A DNA stretch of 9,152 nucleotides from an uncultured Bacteroidota bacterium (GTDB lineage Bacteria; Bacteroidota; Bacteroidia; Chitinophagales; Chitinophagaceae). The notes under the pieces are model-generated. The model made no database searches. It was not told the origin of the DNA and worked only from the letters and a program-made list of their open reading frames with translations. The position numbers and the translations under genes were made by a program. The stretch lies in contig CAILMA010000257.1 in the NCBI GenBank assembly GCA_903835145.1, positions 1-9,152 on the forward strand, given 5' to 3'. The stretch's first letter is position 1; the number at the start of each line of letters is the position of its first letter. Positions 1 to 6,641 of this stretch are shown here, piece after piece.

Positions 1-1440
1 GTTGATGCTGCCGGTCACAAACTACTCCCTGATAAATACACAGAAATTATTCCCAAGCCTGACGACCGCCACGGCTTTATTGTACAAGCCGATAGCAAAT
101 TGGGCTACATCTCCTACCCGGACTTAAAACTTGTACTGCCTCCCAACTACGAGACCCTAAGCAGCTCCGATTCACTGATAATTGCCTCACTCAATGGCAA
201 GTACGGCCTCTATGGCAAAGACTTTAAAGAACTGCTCCCCTTCGTCTATTCCTACATGGCATTCAAAGATGGAGTAATAATGGTACAACGTAATGATACT
301 ACCATACCTGTAATTGAAGCCGAACAGCAACAAGGTAACCACACCCTTACAAAAGATAAGAAGGTGTACACCCGTACGCTCGATATCCATACCCTTGCCC
401 CAAAAACCGACTGGACGGAAAACGATCCTTTTGCCAACATGTTCCCTGTGCAGGACTGGTGCGGCTATGGTCATCACCTGGCAAGGGAAATTCAGGATTT
501 TGAGGAACAAATACCCAAAGTAAACGTAAACGGCTCCATGGTCCGCGAATTCCAAAAAGATTCCATCGCCTGGACAACCCAACCCTCGTTCCGCTGGATG
601 GATGCAGATGTGATTGTTAAAGGCAATCTGATCTCCAACCCATCAAAACATTACGCAGCCATTATTGACAGGTCGCTCAACTACATCGTAAAACCATTGC
701 CGGCCCCCATCCTACCTGTTGCCTGCAACCCAAAAGACAGCTTTATTACTGTCTTCGAAAACAACAAGTTTGGCGTCATAGACACGAGGGGCAATGAGAT
801 TATTCCATTGCAGCAAAAGCAAATCAGTTTCGCCTTCCGCTGGAAAAATAAAATCTATGCCGCAGTTTTCGACCACAACAACGCACGTAACGGTTTGGAC
901 GCCATAGCGGGTTATGACTCCTACCCGTATATGCGCGTTGGTGACAATCATTTACGTATCATAAACGCCGATGGCCAATATGTACCCGCACTCGATTCGT
1001 TTGATATTTCAATGATGACGACCAAATCAGGACAGCGGACTTCAACTTGCAACACCTCCTGCTTCCTCGTCACAAACCATGAAGGCAATGTCGGCCTCAT
1101 GGCATCCGATGGCACTGTTTTGTACCCCAATATCAGCTTTAAACACAAAACCCTGCGCGGCCTTGGCGACGGCCTTTTTATGGTGCCAGAGCGCGACAAC
1201 TACTACACCCAGGGGCAGGTTTATGATCAGAATGACAAGCAACTATTCCCTGAGCTCGGACCACTCATTGTAGAAGACGCAGATATTAACCGGTATCGGA
1301 GTTACCACGAAAAAGGTGCCACAGAACAGGACCATATCTACCACATTTACCGTGTTTACTACTACATCAGTAACATTCAGCAGGGCATGTTCTACATGGA
1401 TGCCAAGGGAAAGGCCTTCGCACAAAAAATAAAAAAATAG
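1..1440 (+). CDS. WG-repeat-like protein, 3' part (start lies left of window)
   Basis: The reading frame is open from base 1 to the TAG at 1438-1440 (479 codons). The only early start-like codon is a TTG at 100, which falls inside continuous, family-like sequence, so I treat the gene as entering from the left. The protein carries diverged WG-repeat-like units of the form K-x-G-hydrophobic-...-G-x-x-hydrophobic-P: KLGYISYPDLKLVLP (window codons 33-47), KYGLYGKDFKELLP (67-80), KFGVIDTRGNEIIP (256-269), LRIINADGQYVP (318-329), NVGLMASDGTVLYP (363-376) and a final GMFYMDAKGKAF (462-473). WG proteins are repeat proteins of mostly unknown role; binding or a cell-surface role would be a guess. No membrane segment is visible, and the N-terminus, where a signal peptide would sit, is missing. 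The MutS-like gene follows after 27 bp on the same strand, so co-transcription is likely. The family call is moderate because most units lack the classic W-G pair. Confidence 0.7.
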   Translation, partial: VDAAGHKLLPDKYTEIIPKPDDRHGFIVQADSKLGYISYPDLKLVLPPNYETLSSSDSLIIASLNGKYGLYGKDFKELLPFVYSYMAFKDGVIMVQRNDTTIPVIEAEQQQGNHTLTKDKKVYTRTLDIHTLAPKTDWTENDPFANMFPVQDWCGYGHHLAREIQDFEEQIPKVNVNGSMVREFQKDSIAWTTQPSFRWMDADVIVKGNLISNPSKHYAAIIDRSLNYIVKPLPAPILPVACNPKDSFITVFENNKFGVIDTRGNEIIPLQQKQISFAFRWKNKIYAAVFDHNNARNGLDAIAGYDSYPYMRVGDNHLRIINADGQYVPALDSFDISMMTTKSGQRTSTCNTSCFLVTNHEGNVGLMASDGTVLYPNISFKHKTLRGLGDGLFMVPERDNYYTQGQVYDQNDKQLFPELGPLIVEDADINRYRSYHEKGATEQDHIYHIYRVYYYISNIQQGMFYMDAKGKAFAQKIKK

Positions 1441-1464
1441 CCCGTAGTGTCGTAGCTTTCGGGC
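1440..1464 (+). other. Small intercistronic inverted repeat before the MutS-like gene
   Basis: GCCCG (1440-1444, starting on the last base of the upstream stop codon) and CGGGC (1460-1464) form a 5-bp stem with a 15-nt loop, ending 3 bases before the ATG at 1468. It could modestly affect translation of the MutS-like gene. It lacks a T-run, so I do not call it a terminator. It may be chance. Confidence 0.25.
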
Positions 1465-1467
1465 ATC

Positions 1468-3255
1468 ATGCAGGCACCAGTACCATATTATCAGGCTCGT
1501 AAAAACAAATTCAACTCAGAACTCACCTTACTTACCCAACAGCGCAATCGCATTGCCAATATCCGGCTGCTGGCGGGTACTGGAGCGGCAATACTGGTTA
1601 TTACTGCAATCAATACCGGGAATTCAACTTACTATTACGTGGTGGCGGCACTCGCCATCGTATTCCTCATACTGGTGAGGCGGCACATGATGGTGAAAGA
1701 CAAAATTGACCGGGTAAAAATGTACCTCACCATAATTGAAGGCGAAACCGAAGCCCTCAATGGCAATTATAAACGTTTCCAGAATGGCGCACAATTCCTA
1801 AACGCAACACATCCCTACACTTACGACCTCGATGTGTTCGGCGATCATTCGCTGTTCCAGATGCTCAACCGCACAGTTACTTTCGGCGGCAACGATAGCC
1901 TGGCCGGCATGATGATGAACGGCACCACAGAAAAAACGACAATCGAAGACCGTCAGGCAATCATAAAAGAACTCAGCCAAAACCCCGAATTCCTTGAAGA
2001 TTTCAGGGTGGAAGGCATGAGGGTAAACGAAGATAAAAACCACCTTAAACGACTTCGGGAATGGCTGATCGCAGATGAAATGTTCGCGGGCAACCAATTC
2101 CTTAAAATTGCCGGAGTAGTAATGCCTGTGCTGGCACTCGGAGCCATTGCCTATTCTGTCGCGTTAGCGAGCGTTTGGGTGGGGCTGTGGGGCGTCGTTG
2201 TAGCCAATTGGCTCATCCTCGGTAACCAGCAGAAAAAGATAAAAACCGCTGCCCAGCAGATAGGAAATACAGCCGCGCTCATGCAATTGTACGAAGCCCT
2301 TCTGCGTCAGGTTGCCAGCAATAAGTTTGAACAACCATGGCTCAAAGCCCAGCAGGAACTCGCGCTGAATTCGCTGGAACAAATGACTGCCTTCCGCAAA
2401 CTCGTGCAGCAATTCGAAGGCCGCAACAATGGCATGGTAGGCCCACTAATGAACACCCTTTTCCTTTTCGATATCATCTGCCTCCTCCGCCTCGAAAAAT
2501 GGAAAAAACACAACCGCGCAACCCTTATCAACGCAACAGAAAGCATCATAGCGCTCGATGCGCTCATCAGCTGTTCCGTTCACGCCTTCAACCATCCCGA
2601 ATATACCTACCCACAATTCAACGACCAGAAAACAACTATTACCGCCACTGACCTCAGGCACCCGTTGCTCAATGCACAAACCGCTGTGGGCAACAGTTTC
2701 ACGCTCGGCATTCAGGAGCAGTTCTACCTGCTTACCGGCGCAAATATGACTGGGAAAAGCACATTCATCCGCACCATCGGCGTCTCGGTAGTCCTCGCAA
2801 ACCTGGGCCTTCCCTTGTTCGCAACGGCTGTCACCATGCCCGTTGCAAGGCTCTATACTTCCATGCGTGTAACCGATAGCGTGCAGGACGATATCTCTTA
2901 TTTTAAAGCCGAGCTCAACAGGATAAGCAACCTGATGCAGGCCGTAGAGCAAAGCACCATACCCTATGTGGTACTGCTCGATGAACCCCTCCGCGGCACC
3001 AACAGTACCGACAAACAACAAGGCACAAGAGCCATAGTTCATAAGCTCCTTAAGTACAAAGCAATCGGCATCGTAGCCACCCACGATACCATTCTCTGCG
3101 ACATGGCAGCCCGGTACACCGGCCAAATCAACAACTACCATTTCGAAAGCACCGTTTCTCCCACCGGCCTCAGCTTCGACTTCACCCTGAAAACCGGCGG
3201 CTCCACCTCCAACAACGCCACCATCCTAATGAAACAAATGGGCATCATCGAATAG
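1468..3255 (+). CDS. Membrane-anchored MutS-family ATPase
   Basis: This 595-residue protein has the MutS-family ATPase domain at its C-terminus. It shows Walker A GANMTGKST (424-432), the D-S-V-Q-D-D-I-S-Y-F segment at 470-479 that resembles the MutS signature region, Walker B VVLLDEP (501-507) and an ATHD switch-histidine motif (537-540). The N-terminal mismatch-recognition domain of true MutS is absent. Instead there are two pairs of hydrophobic segments (about 34-50 and 55-71, then 211-230 and 233-252) that predict four membrane helices, with a lever/core-like helical region at 255-370. Proteins of this size and layout are known in Bacteroidota as 'MutS-related'; they are distinct from MutS and MutS2 and their function is not established. 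A role in canonical mismatch repair is therefore doubtful. The ATG at 1468 precedes the hydrophobic segments with a sensible 30-residue cytosolic leader. No promoter of its own is visible, so it is probably read from the upstream gene. Confidence 0.85.
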   Translation: MQAPVPYYQARKNKFNSELTLLTQQRNRIANIRLLAGTGAAILVITAINTGNSTYYYVVAALAIVFLILVRRHMMVKDKIDRVKMYLTIIEGETEALNGNYKRFQNGAQFLNATHPYTYDLDVFGDHSLFQMLNRTVTFGGNDSLAGMMMNGTTEKTTIEDRQAIIKELSQNPEFLEDFRVEGMRVNEDKNHLKRLREWLIADEMFAGNQFLKIAGVVMPVLALGAIAYSVALASVWVGLWGVVVANWLILGNQQKKIKTAAQQIGNTAALMQLYEALLRQVASNKFEQPWLKAQQELALNSLEQMTAFRKLVQQFEGRNNGMVGPLMNTLFLFDIICLLRLEKWKKHNRATLINATESIIALDALISCSVHAFNHPEYTYPQFNDQKTTITATDLRHPLLNAQTAVGNSFTLGIQEQFYLLTGANMTGKSTFIRTIGVSVVLANLGLPLFATAVTMPVARLYTSMRVTDSVQDDISYFKAELNRISNLMQAVEQSTIPYVVLLDEPLRGTNSTDKQQGTRAIVHKLLKYKAIGIVATHDTILCDMAARYTGQINNYHFESTVSPTGLSFDFTLKTGGSTSNNATILMKQMGIIE

Positions 3256-3267
3256 AAATAAAATGGC

Positions 3268-3292
3268 TTAGCGCTAACCGAAATGGTTTTTT
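3268..3292 (+). terminator. Weak candidate terminator after the MutS-like gene
   Basis: AACC (3276-3279), loop GAAAT, GGTT (3285-3288) running into TTTTTT (3287-3292), preceded by the palindrome TTAGCGCTAA (3268-3277). It lies 13 to 37 bp past the stop, where a terminator is expected. The stem is only 4 bp, so the call is weak. Confidence 0.3.
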
Positions 3293-3436
3293 AAACGCCC
3301 AACAGCACCCGACGAAAACCCGCAGCATCGCCCCTTTCTCGGGTTGCGACAGGAGAACATAGCAAGCAATTGCCTTGGAACCAGGTCACCGGAGCAAGGC
3401 GAAACTAAAGCCTTCCATCAGTGTAGGTTTGGGTAT

Positions 3437-3458
3437 AATGATGTGCATAAGCATCATT
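3437..3458. repeat. 7-bp-arm inverted repeat upstream of the hipBA promoter
   Basis: AATGATG (3437-3443) and CATCATT (3452-3458) are perfect inverted arms with an 8-bp spacer. It ends 22 bp before the second palindrome (3480-3496). It may be a second operator of the HipB repressor, but the arm sequences differ, so a different binding protein or no function is equally possible. Confidence 0.4.
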
Positions 3459-3479
3459 AATGCCGATTTCTAATGTTAT

Positions 3480-3496
3480 TGTTGCTTATAGCAACA
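3480..3496. promoter_or_regulatory. Operator-like palindrome of hipBA
   Basis: TGTTGC-TTATA-GCAACA is a perfect 6-bp-arm inverted repeat with a 5-bp spacer, directly abutting the -33 element of the hipBA promoter. GCAACATT occurs inside it (3491-3498) and again at 3539-3546 just past the -7 element. HipB proteins are known dimeric repressors of their own operons that bind palindromes near the promoter; assigning this one to HipB is inference from position. Confidence 0.6.
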
Positions 3497-3528
3497 TTTG
3501 GCAGAATAAATATATTTTGCTAAATTTG
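3497..3528 (+). promoter_or_regulatory. Bacteroidota-type promoter of hipBA
   Basis: A -33 element TTTG (3497-3500), 20 bp of spacer, and a -7 element TAAATTTG (3521-3528) match the known Bacteroidota consensus TTTG...TAnnTTTG exactly. Transcription should start near 3533-3536, giving a leader of about 30 nt before the hipB ATG. Confidence 0.7.
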
Positions 3529-3565
3529 ATTCACAAACGCAACATTAGCGATAAAAATTGACTTA

Positions 3566-3913
3566 ATGATGGCTGAAAGCAACAAAATATCATGGTATGG
3601 ATTAAGCGACAATGCTATAATTCAGGAGCTGGCAAGCTACCTCAAAAAAGAGCGTGTCCAGAAAAATATGACTCAAACTGAACTGTCGGAAAAAACAGGT
3701 TTGAATCGGTCCACAATAAGTCAAATTGAAAATGGCCGTATTTCTACTTTGTTGTCTTTCATTCAAATTTTAAGAGCATTAGAGAAACTCGATTTTCTCA
3801 ATTCATTTCAGACAAAGGCTTCAATTAGCCCGATACAAATGCTAAAATTGGAACAAAGTCAACGGCTCCGGGCGAGACGAGTTAATAAAACTAATCAAAG
3901 AGAATCATCATGA
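3566..3913 (+). CDS. hipB: HipB-like antitoxin, XRE-family transcriptional repressor
   Basis: This 115-residue protein has one helix-turn-helix domain of the Cro/CI (XRE) type at about residues 21-76; the segment T36-QTELSEKTGLNRSTISQIE carries the two HTH helices and the usual I-S-Q-I-E-N-G hallmark (51-57). A basic tail (98-115, R/K-rich) follows. In the HipBA family the antitoxin binds HipA and represses the operon. Length is near the usual 75-110. Two adjacent ATGs (3566, 3569) are possible starts; the leader is A-rich with no Shine-Dalgarno site. Its TGA overlaps the hipA ATG in an ATGA, so the two are translationally coupled, as is typical of toxin-antitoxin pairs. The gene is visibly AT-richer than its left neighbours, suggesting horizontal acquisition. 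The symbol rests on the pairing with hipA. Confidence 0.88.
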   Translation: MMAESNKISWYGLSDNAIIQELASYLKKERVQKNMTQTELSEKTGLNRSTISQIENGRISTLLSFIQILRALEKLDFLNSFQTKASISPIQMLKLEQSQRLRARRVNKTNQRESS

Positions 3914-5205
3914 TAACTGCAGAAATAAAATTATGGGGCAACCCTGTTGGCGCTATATTTTGGGATGAAAATGAATTGACTGCCTCATTTGAATTCTTTC
4001 GGAAATTCATTGCTACAGGATTAGATATAGCCCCATTCACTATGCCATTATCAACAGCAGGCAGAGGCAGGGTGTTTAGTTTCCCTTCATTAAATCAAGA
4101 TACTTTTCACGGCCTGCCCGGCCTGCTTGCAGATTCACTTCCAGACAAATACGGCACCACGCTCATCGATGCCTGGCTTGCAAGAAATGGACGTAGCCCA
4201 GAAAGTCTAAATCCTGTAGAGCGACTTTGTTACATTGGAAAACGTGGAATGGGCGCTCTTGAATTTGAACCAGCTATCCAAACAACTGACGAGTATTCTT
4301 CCACTCTTGAAATCGCAGGGTTGGTAGAGATGGCGAGAGATATTTTATCTGATAGAAAAGATTTTGCAACCAAATTAGAACCCGGAACAGCTAAGGGATT
4401 AGAAGACATCATTAAGGTCGGAACATCGGCAGGCGGTGCACGCGCTAAAGCAATCATTGCGTATAATAACGCAACCAACGAGGTTCGTTCCGGGCAGGTT
4501 GAAGCTCCGGCTGGGTTTAATCATTGGTTGATAAAATTTGACGGAATTGACAGCGGAATCTTAGGCACATCACAGGGCTACGGAAGAGTTGAATACGCAT
4601 ACTATAAAATGGCAATAGCCTGCGGAATTAACATGATGGAGTGCCGCCTGTATGAGGAGGGCGACAGGGCTCATTTTATGACAAAGAGATTTGACAGGAT
4701 TGGTCACAAAGATAAAGTGCATGTACAGACCCTCTGTGGACTGCTGCATTTTGATTATAAACAACCTGGGGCTTATAGCTATGAACAAGCATTCCAAGCA
4801 ATGAGAGAATTGAAACTTGGTTACCCGGCAGCCGACCAAATGTTTCGTAGAATGGTATTCAACGTGATGGCGAGAAACTGTGACGATCACACAAAAAACA
4901 TAGCTTTTCTTATGAATGAGGAAGGCACTTGGTCGTTAGCACCAGCCTACGATATGTCCCACGCTTTCAATCCGAAAAGCCGTTGGATAGACGCACATAA
5001 TATTACACTAAACGGCAAAAGAGACAATTTTGAAATTGCTGACTTCCTTTCAGTAGCGAAACAAATGAATATAAAGAAACCCAAGGAAATAATAGATCAG
5101 ATTTCTGACACTATAAGTCGCTGGAAATTCTTCGCGAAAGATGCTGGCGTAAATGAAGTTTTTATTAACGAATTGGCAGCAACGCATTTGTTGCTAAGGC
5201 CATAA
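3910..5205 (+). CDS. hipA: HipA-family serine/threonine kinase toxin
   Basis: This 431-residue protein has full HipA architecture: an N-terminal subdomain (about 1-110, Couple_hipA-like) and a C-terminal kinase domain. The glycine-rich loop is SAGGARAK (173-180); S173 and K180 align with the autophosphorylated Ser150 and ATP-contacting Lys157 of E. coli HipA. The catalytic segment is NCDDHTKN (323-330), with D325 and N330 matching D309 and N314, and AYDMS (346-350) supplies D348, equivalent to D332. The D-to-D spacing of 23 residues is identical to E. coli. All catalytic residues are therefore present and the kinase should be active. E. coli HipA phosphorylates glutamyl-tRNA synthetase and causes growth arrest; the substrate here is unknown. 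The ATG at 3910 overlaps the hipB stop. It is AT-richer than the MutS-like gene to the left. No strong terminator follows. Confidence 0.92.
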   Translation: MITAEIKLWGNPVGAIFWDENELTASFEFFRKFIATGLDIAPFTMPLSTAGRGRVFSFPSLNQDTFHGLPGLLADSLPDKYGTTLIDAWLARNGRSPESLNPVERLCYIGKRGMGALEFEPAIQTTDEYSSTLEIAGLVEMARDILSDRKDFATKLEPGTAKGLEDIIKVGTSAGGARAKAIIAYNNATNEVRSGQVEAPAGFNHWLIKFDGIDSGILGTSQGYGRVEYAYYKMAIACGINMMECRLYEEGDRAHFMTKRFDRIGHKDKVHVQTLCGLLHFDYKQPGAYSYEQAFQAMRELKLGYPAADQMFRRMVFNVMARNCDDHTKNIAFLMNEEGTWSLAPAYDMSHAFNPKSRWIDAHNITLNGKRDNFEIADFLSVAKQMNIKKPKEIIDQISDTISRWKFFAKDAGVNEVFINELAATHLLLRP

Positions 5206-5337
5206 AGGTAAGGCAAAGCGCAATTGCAATCCGCTGTTTTCGGGGCAGACGCAGCTGCAGAACTGCGCGCCGACGCCGCTACAGAACTGCTACAGGGGTG
5301 CGACCGGCGATTTGTATAAACTCCCATTTCACCCCCC
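5206..5337. other. Spacer between hipA and the fic repeat, with short tandem repeat
   Basis: No gene is seen. It contains an imperfect direct repeat GCTGCAGAACTGC (5254-5266) and GCTACAGAACTGC (5278-5290), 12 of 13 identical and 24 bp apart, in a GC-rich stretch. GC content jumps from the AT-rich hipA end to this segment, which marks a likely junction between modules (inference). Confidence 0.4.
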
Positions 5338-5392
5338 TGAGCCGAATAAATCTCTTATTCGGCTCATAATTTAGCATTTTTTGAGCCGAATA
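5338..5392. repeat. 55-bp direct repeat, left copy, flanking fic
   Basis: This segment matches 6562-6616 at 48 of 55 positions without gaps, and the similarity continues about 10 bp to the left (TTC-ACCCCCC against TTCCACCCCCA). Each copy holds an inverted repeat followed, 44 bp from the first arm, by another GAGCCGAATA half-site. The two copies are 1224 bp apart in the same orientation and bracket exactly one gene, fic. Confidence 0.85.
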
Positions 5393-5409
5393 GGTTGTAT
5401 ATTCGGCTC
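5339..5409. promoter_or_regulatory. Double palindromic operator-like region before fic
   Basis: Two inverted repeats with the same core lie here. The first is GAGCCGAATAA (5339-5349), 5-bp spacer, TTATTCGGCTC (5355-5365), perfect 11-bp arms. The second is GAGCCGAATA (5383-5392), 7-bp spacer, TATTCGGCTC (5400-5409), perfect 10-bp arms, ending directly at the fic ATG. No exact promoter is visible. Two near-matches to the TAnnTTTG -7 element are TAATTTAG (5367-5374), between the palindromes, and TATATTCG (5398-5405), which would give a nearly leaderless mRNA; neither has a TTTG 20 bp upstream. The arrangement suggests repression by a dimeric DNA-binding protein, plausibly the winged helix of Fic itself (inference). 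Confidence 0.65.
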
Positions 5410-6525
5410 ATGGTTTACAATTGGCAACAAGAAGACTGGCCGGATTTCAGGTATGCGCTGGGTGGATTGGATGATGCGATCTTCACTTTTGCGGAGGAGA
5501 CGGGCCGCATTAGTGGCATGCTCAATGCAATGCCGGAACAGCTGCAAATGGAGGCAATTGTTGACTCTATGGTGGCTGAGGCAATAAAAACTTCGGCGAT
5601 CGAGGGCGAGTTTTTCAACAGGGAAGATGTGGTTTCCTCAATAAAAAACGGGCTCGGGCTCAATAAAATTCATGACCCGGTTAAAAATAAAAATGCTCAG
5701 GGCATTGGCAGTCTGATGGTTAACGTGCGGAGTACTTTCGCAGAACCACTCACCGCGCAACAGCTTTTCGAATGGCACGAGCTGCTTATGGCTGACAGCA
5801 ACAATGTATTACGTGGCGCATGGCGCACCCATGAAGAACCTATGCAGGTAATTTCGGGCGCTATGGGAAAAGAAAAAGTTCATTTTGAAGCGCCGCCTTC
5901 AGATAGGGTTCCTGCTGAGATGGATGGTTTTTTGAACTGGTTTAACACGAGCGCACCGGGTGGTAACAGGGCCATAAAACAGGCTTCGGTAAGGAGTGCT
6001 ATTGCACATTTGTATTTTGAATCCATACATCCGTTTGAGGACGGAAACGGGCGTATAGGCAGGGCTATTGCAGAAAAGGCATTGTCTCAGGGCGCTGGCC
6101 GCCCTATATTGCTTAGCCTATCGCGTACCATAGAAGCGGACAAGAACGCGTATTATAGTGCGTTGCACGAGGCATCCCGAAGTAATGAAATCACAAAATG
6201 GATTACCTATTTTTCGGAAATCACAGTAACGGCGCAAAAACAAGCGATAGCGCTTGTGGACTTCACCATCAAGAAAACAAAGTTTTTTGACCACTTTAAC
6301 GACCGGCTCAGCGAGCGACAGCTGAAAGTGATAAAAAAGATGATGGAAGCCGGCCCGGAAGGGTTTGAAGGCGGCATGAATGCAACGAAGTATGGCTCCA
6401 TTAGTAAGATATCAAAAGCAACCGCTACGCGGGATCTGCAGTACTTATCAGAGATTAAAGCGATTGCAGTACTGGGCGGAGGGCGCAGCACGAGGTACTA
6501 TCTTAATTTAGATAGGATCTTGTAG
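5410..6525 (+). CDS. Class II Fic-family protein (AMP-transferase) with C-terminal winged helix
   Basis: This 371-residue protein starts with the DUF4172-like N-terminus (W-Q-Q-E-D-W-P-D-F at 5-13), followed by a Fic domain and a C-terminal winged-helix region. The Fic motif HPFEDGNGRIGR (207-218) keeps the catalytic H207, the metal-binding acidic residue at 211 and R215/R218, so AMP transfer from ATP to a target protein is expected. TSAIEG (61-66) matches the known class II inhibitory motif [S/T]xxxE[G/N], with E65 as the autoinhibitory glutamate. Residues about 300-371 (S-E-R-Q-L-K-V-I-K-K... to R-Y-Y-L-N-L) look like a winged helix that could bind DNA. The ATG at 5410 is chosen over a TTG at 5395 because W-Q-Q-x-D-W-P-x-F normally lies near the N-terminus in this family. 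Related proteins act as regulators or housekeeping AMP-transferases; the target here is unknown. No antitoxin gene adjoins it, consistent with inhibition in cis. Confidence 0.9.
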   Translation: MVYNWQQEDWPDFRYALGGLDDAIFTFAEETGRISGMLNAMPEQLQMEAIVDSMVAEAIKTSAIEGEFFNREDVVSSIKNGLGLNKIHDPVKNKNAQGIGSLMVNVRSTFAEPLTAQQLFEWHELLMADSNNVLRGAWRTHEEPMQVISGAMGKEKVHFEAPPSDRVPAEMDGFLNWFNTSAPGGNRAIKQASVRSAIAHLYFESIHPFEDGNGRIGRAIAEKALSQGAGRPILLSLSRTIEADKNAYYSALHEASRSNEITKWITYFSEITVTAQKQAIALVDFTIKKTKFFDHFNDRLSERQLKVIKKMMEAGPEGFEGGMNATKYGSISKISKATATRDLQYLSEIKAIAVLGGGRSTRYYLNLDRIL

Positions 6526-6561
6526 CATCTCCATTATATGCAACTGCTTGTTCCACCCCCA

Positions 6562-6616
6562 TGAGCCAAATAATCCCCTTATTCGGCTCACAATTCAGCA
6601 CTTTTTGAGCCGAATA
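6562..6616. repeat. 55-bp direct repeat, right copy, flanking fic
   Basis: This is the partner of 5338-5392. It contains GAGCCAAATAA (6563-6573) and TTATTCGGCTC (6579-6589), an inverted repeat with one arm mismatch and a 5-bp spacer, then a lone GAGCCGAATAA half-site (6607-6617). The fourth half-site seen upstream of fic is missing. It lies 37 bp past the fic stop and 50 bp before the -7 element of the DUF2809 gene, so it could act as terminator-like structure, operator for the next gene, or scar of a duplication. Confidence 0.85.
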
Positions 6617-6641
6617 AGAAAAACGACCAGTAACGGAAATA

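Larger units (their letters stand above)
3256..3565. other. 310-bp intergenic region between the MutS-like gene and hipB
   Basis: I see no convincing ORF. From left to right it holds: a perfect 10-bp palindrome TTAGCGCTAA (3268-3277) and a weak AACC/GGTT stem followed by Ts; a GC-richer stretch (about 3295-3415) containing a GCCTTG/CAAGGC inverted pair around 3372-3400; the inverted repeat at 3437-3458; and the hipBA operator and promoter (3480-3528). Base composition shifts from GC-rich to AT-rich at about 3420, which may mark the edge of the hipBA segment (inference). Confidence 0.6.

Noticed and set aside
2446..3141. 231-codon open frame on the minus strand
   Set aside because: It is antisense to the conserved ATPase domain of the MutS-like gene, has no family resemblance, and reflects codon bias on the other strand.
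3297..3440. GCCCAAC (3297-3303) as an integron attC end
   Set aside because: No matching GTTRRRY partner with the needed internal L sites follows, and no integrase or cassette array is visible.
5211..5245. Terminator after hipA (AGCG/CGCT stem followed by GTTTT)
   Set aside because: The stem has only 4 bp with an 11-nt loop and the T-run is short; it is not distinguishable from chance.
5339..5409. CRISPR-like array from repeated GAGCCGAATA units
   Set aside because: The units alternate in orientation, are only 10-11 bp, and have unequal short spacers; they form palindromes rather than repeat-spacer units, and no cas gene is present.
5381..5587. 68-codon plus-strand frame overlapping the fic start
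   Set aside because: It lies in another frame over the conserved N-terminus of Fic and begins in the operator-like repeat; it is a shadow frame.
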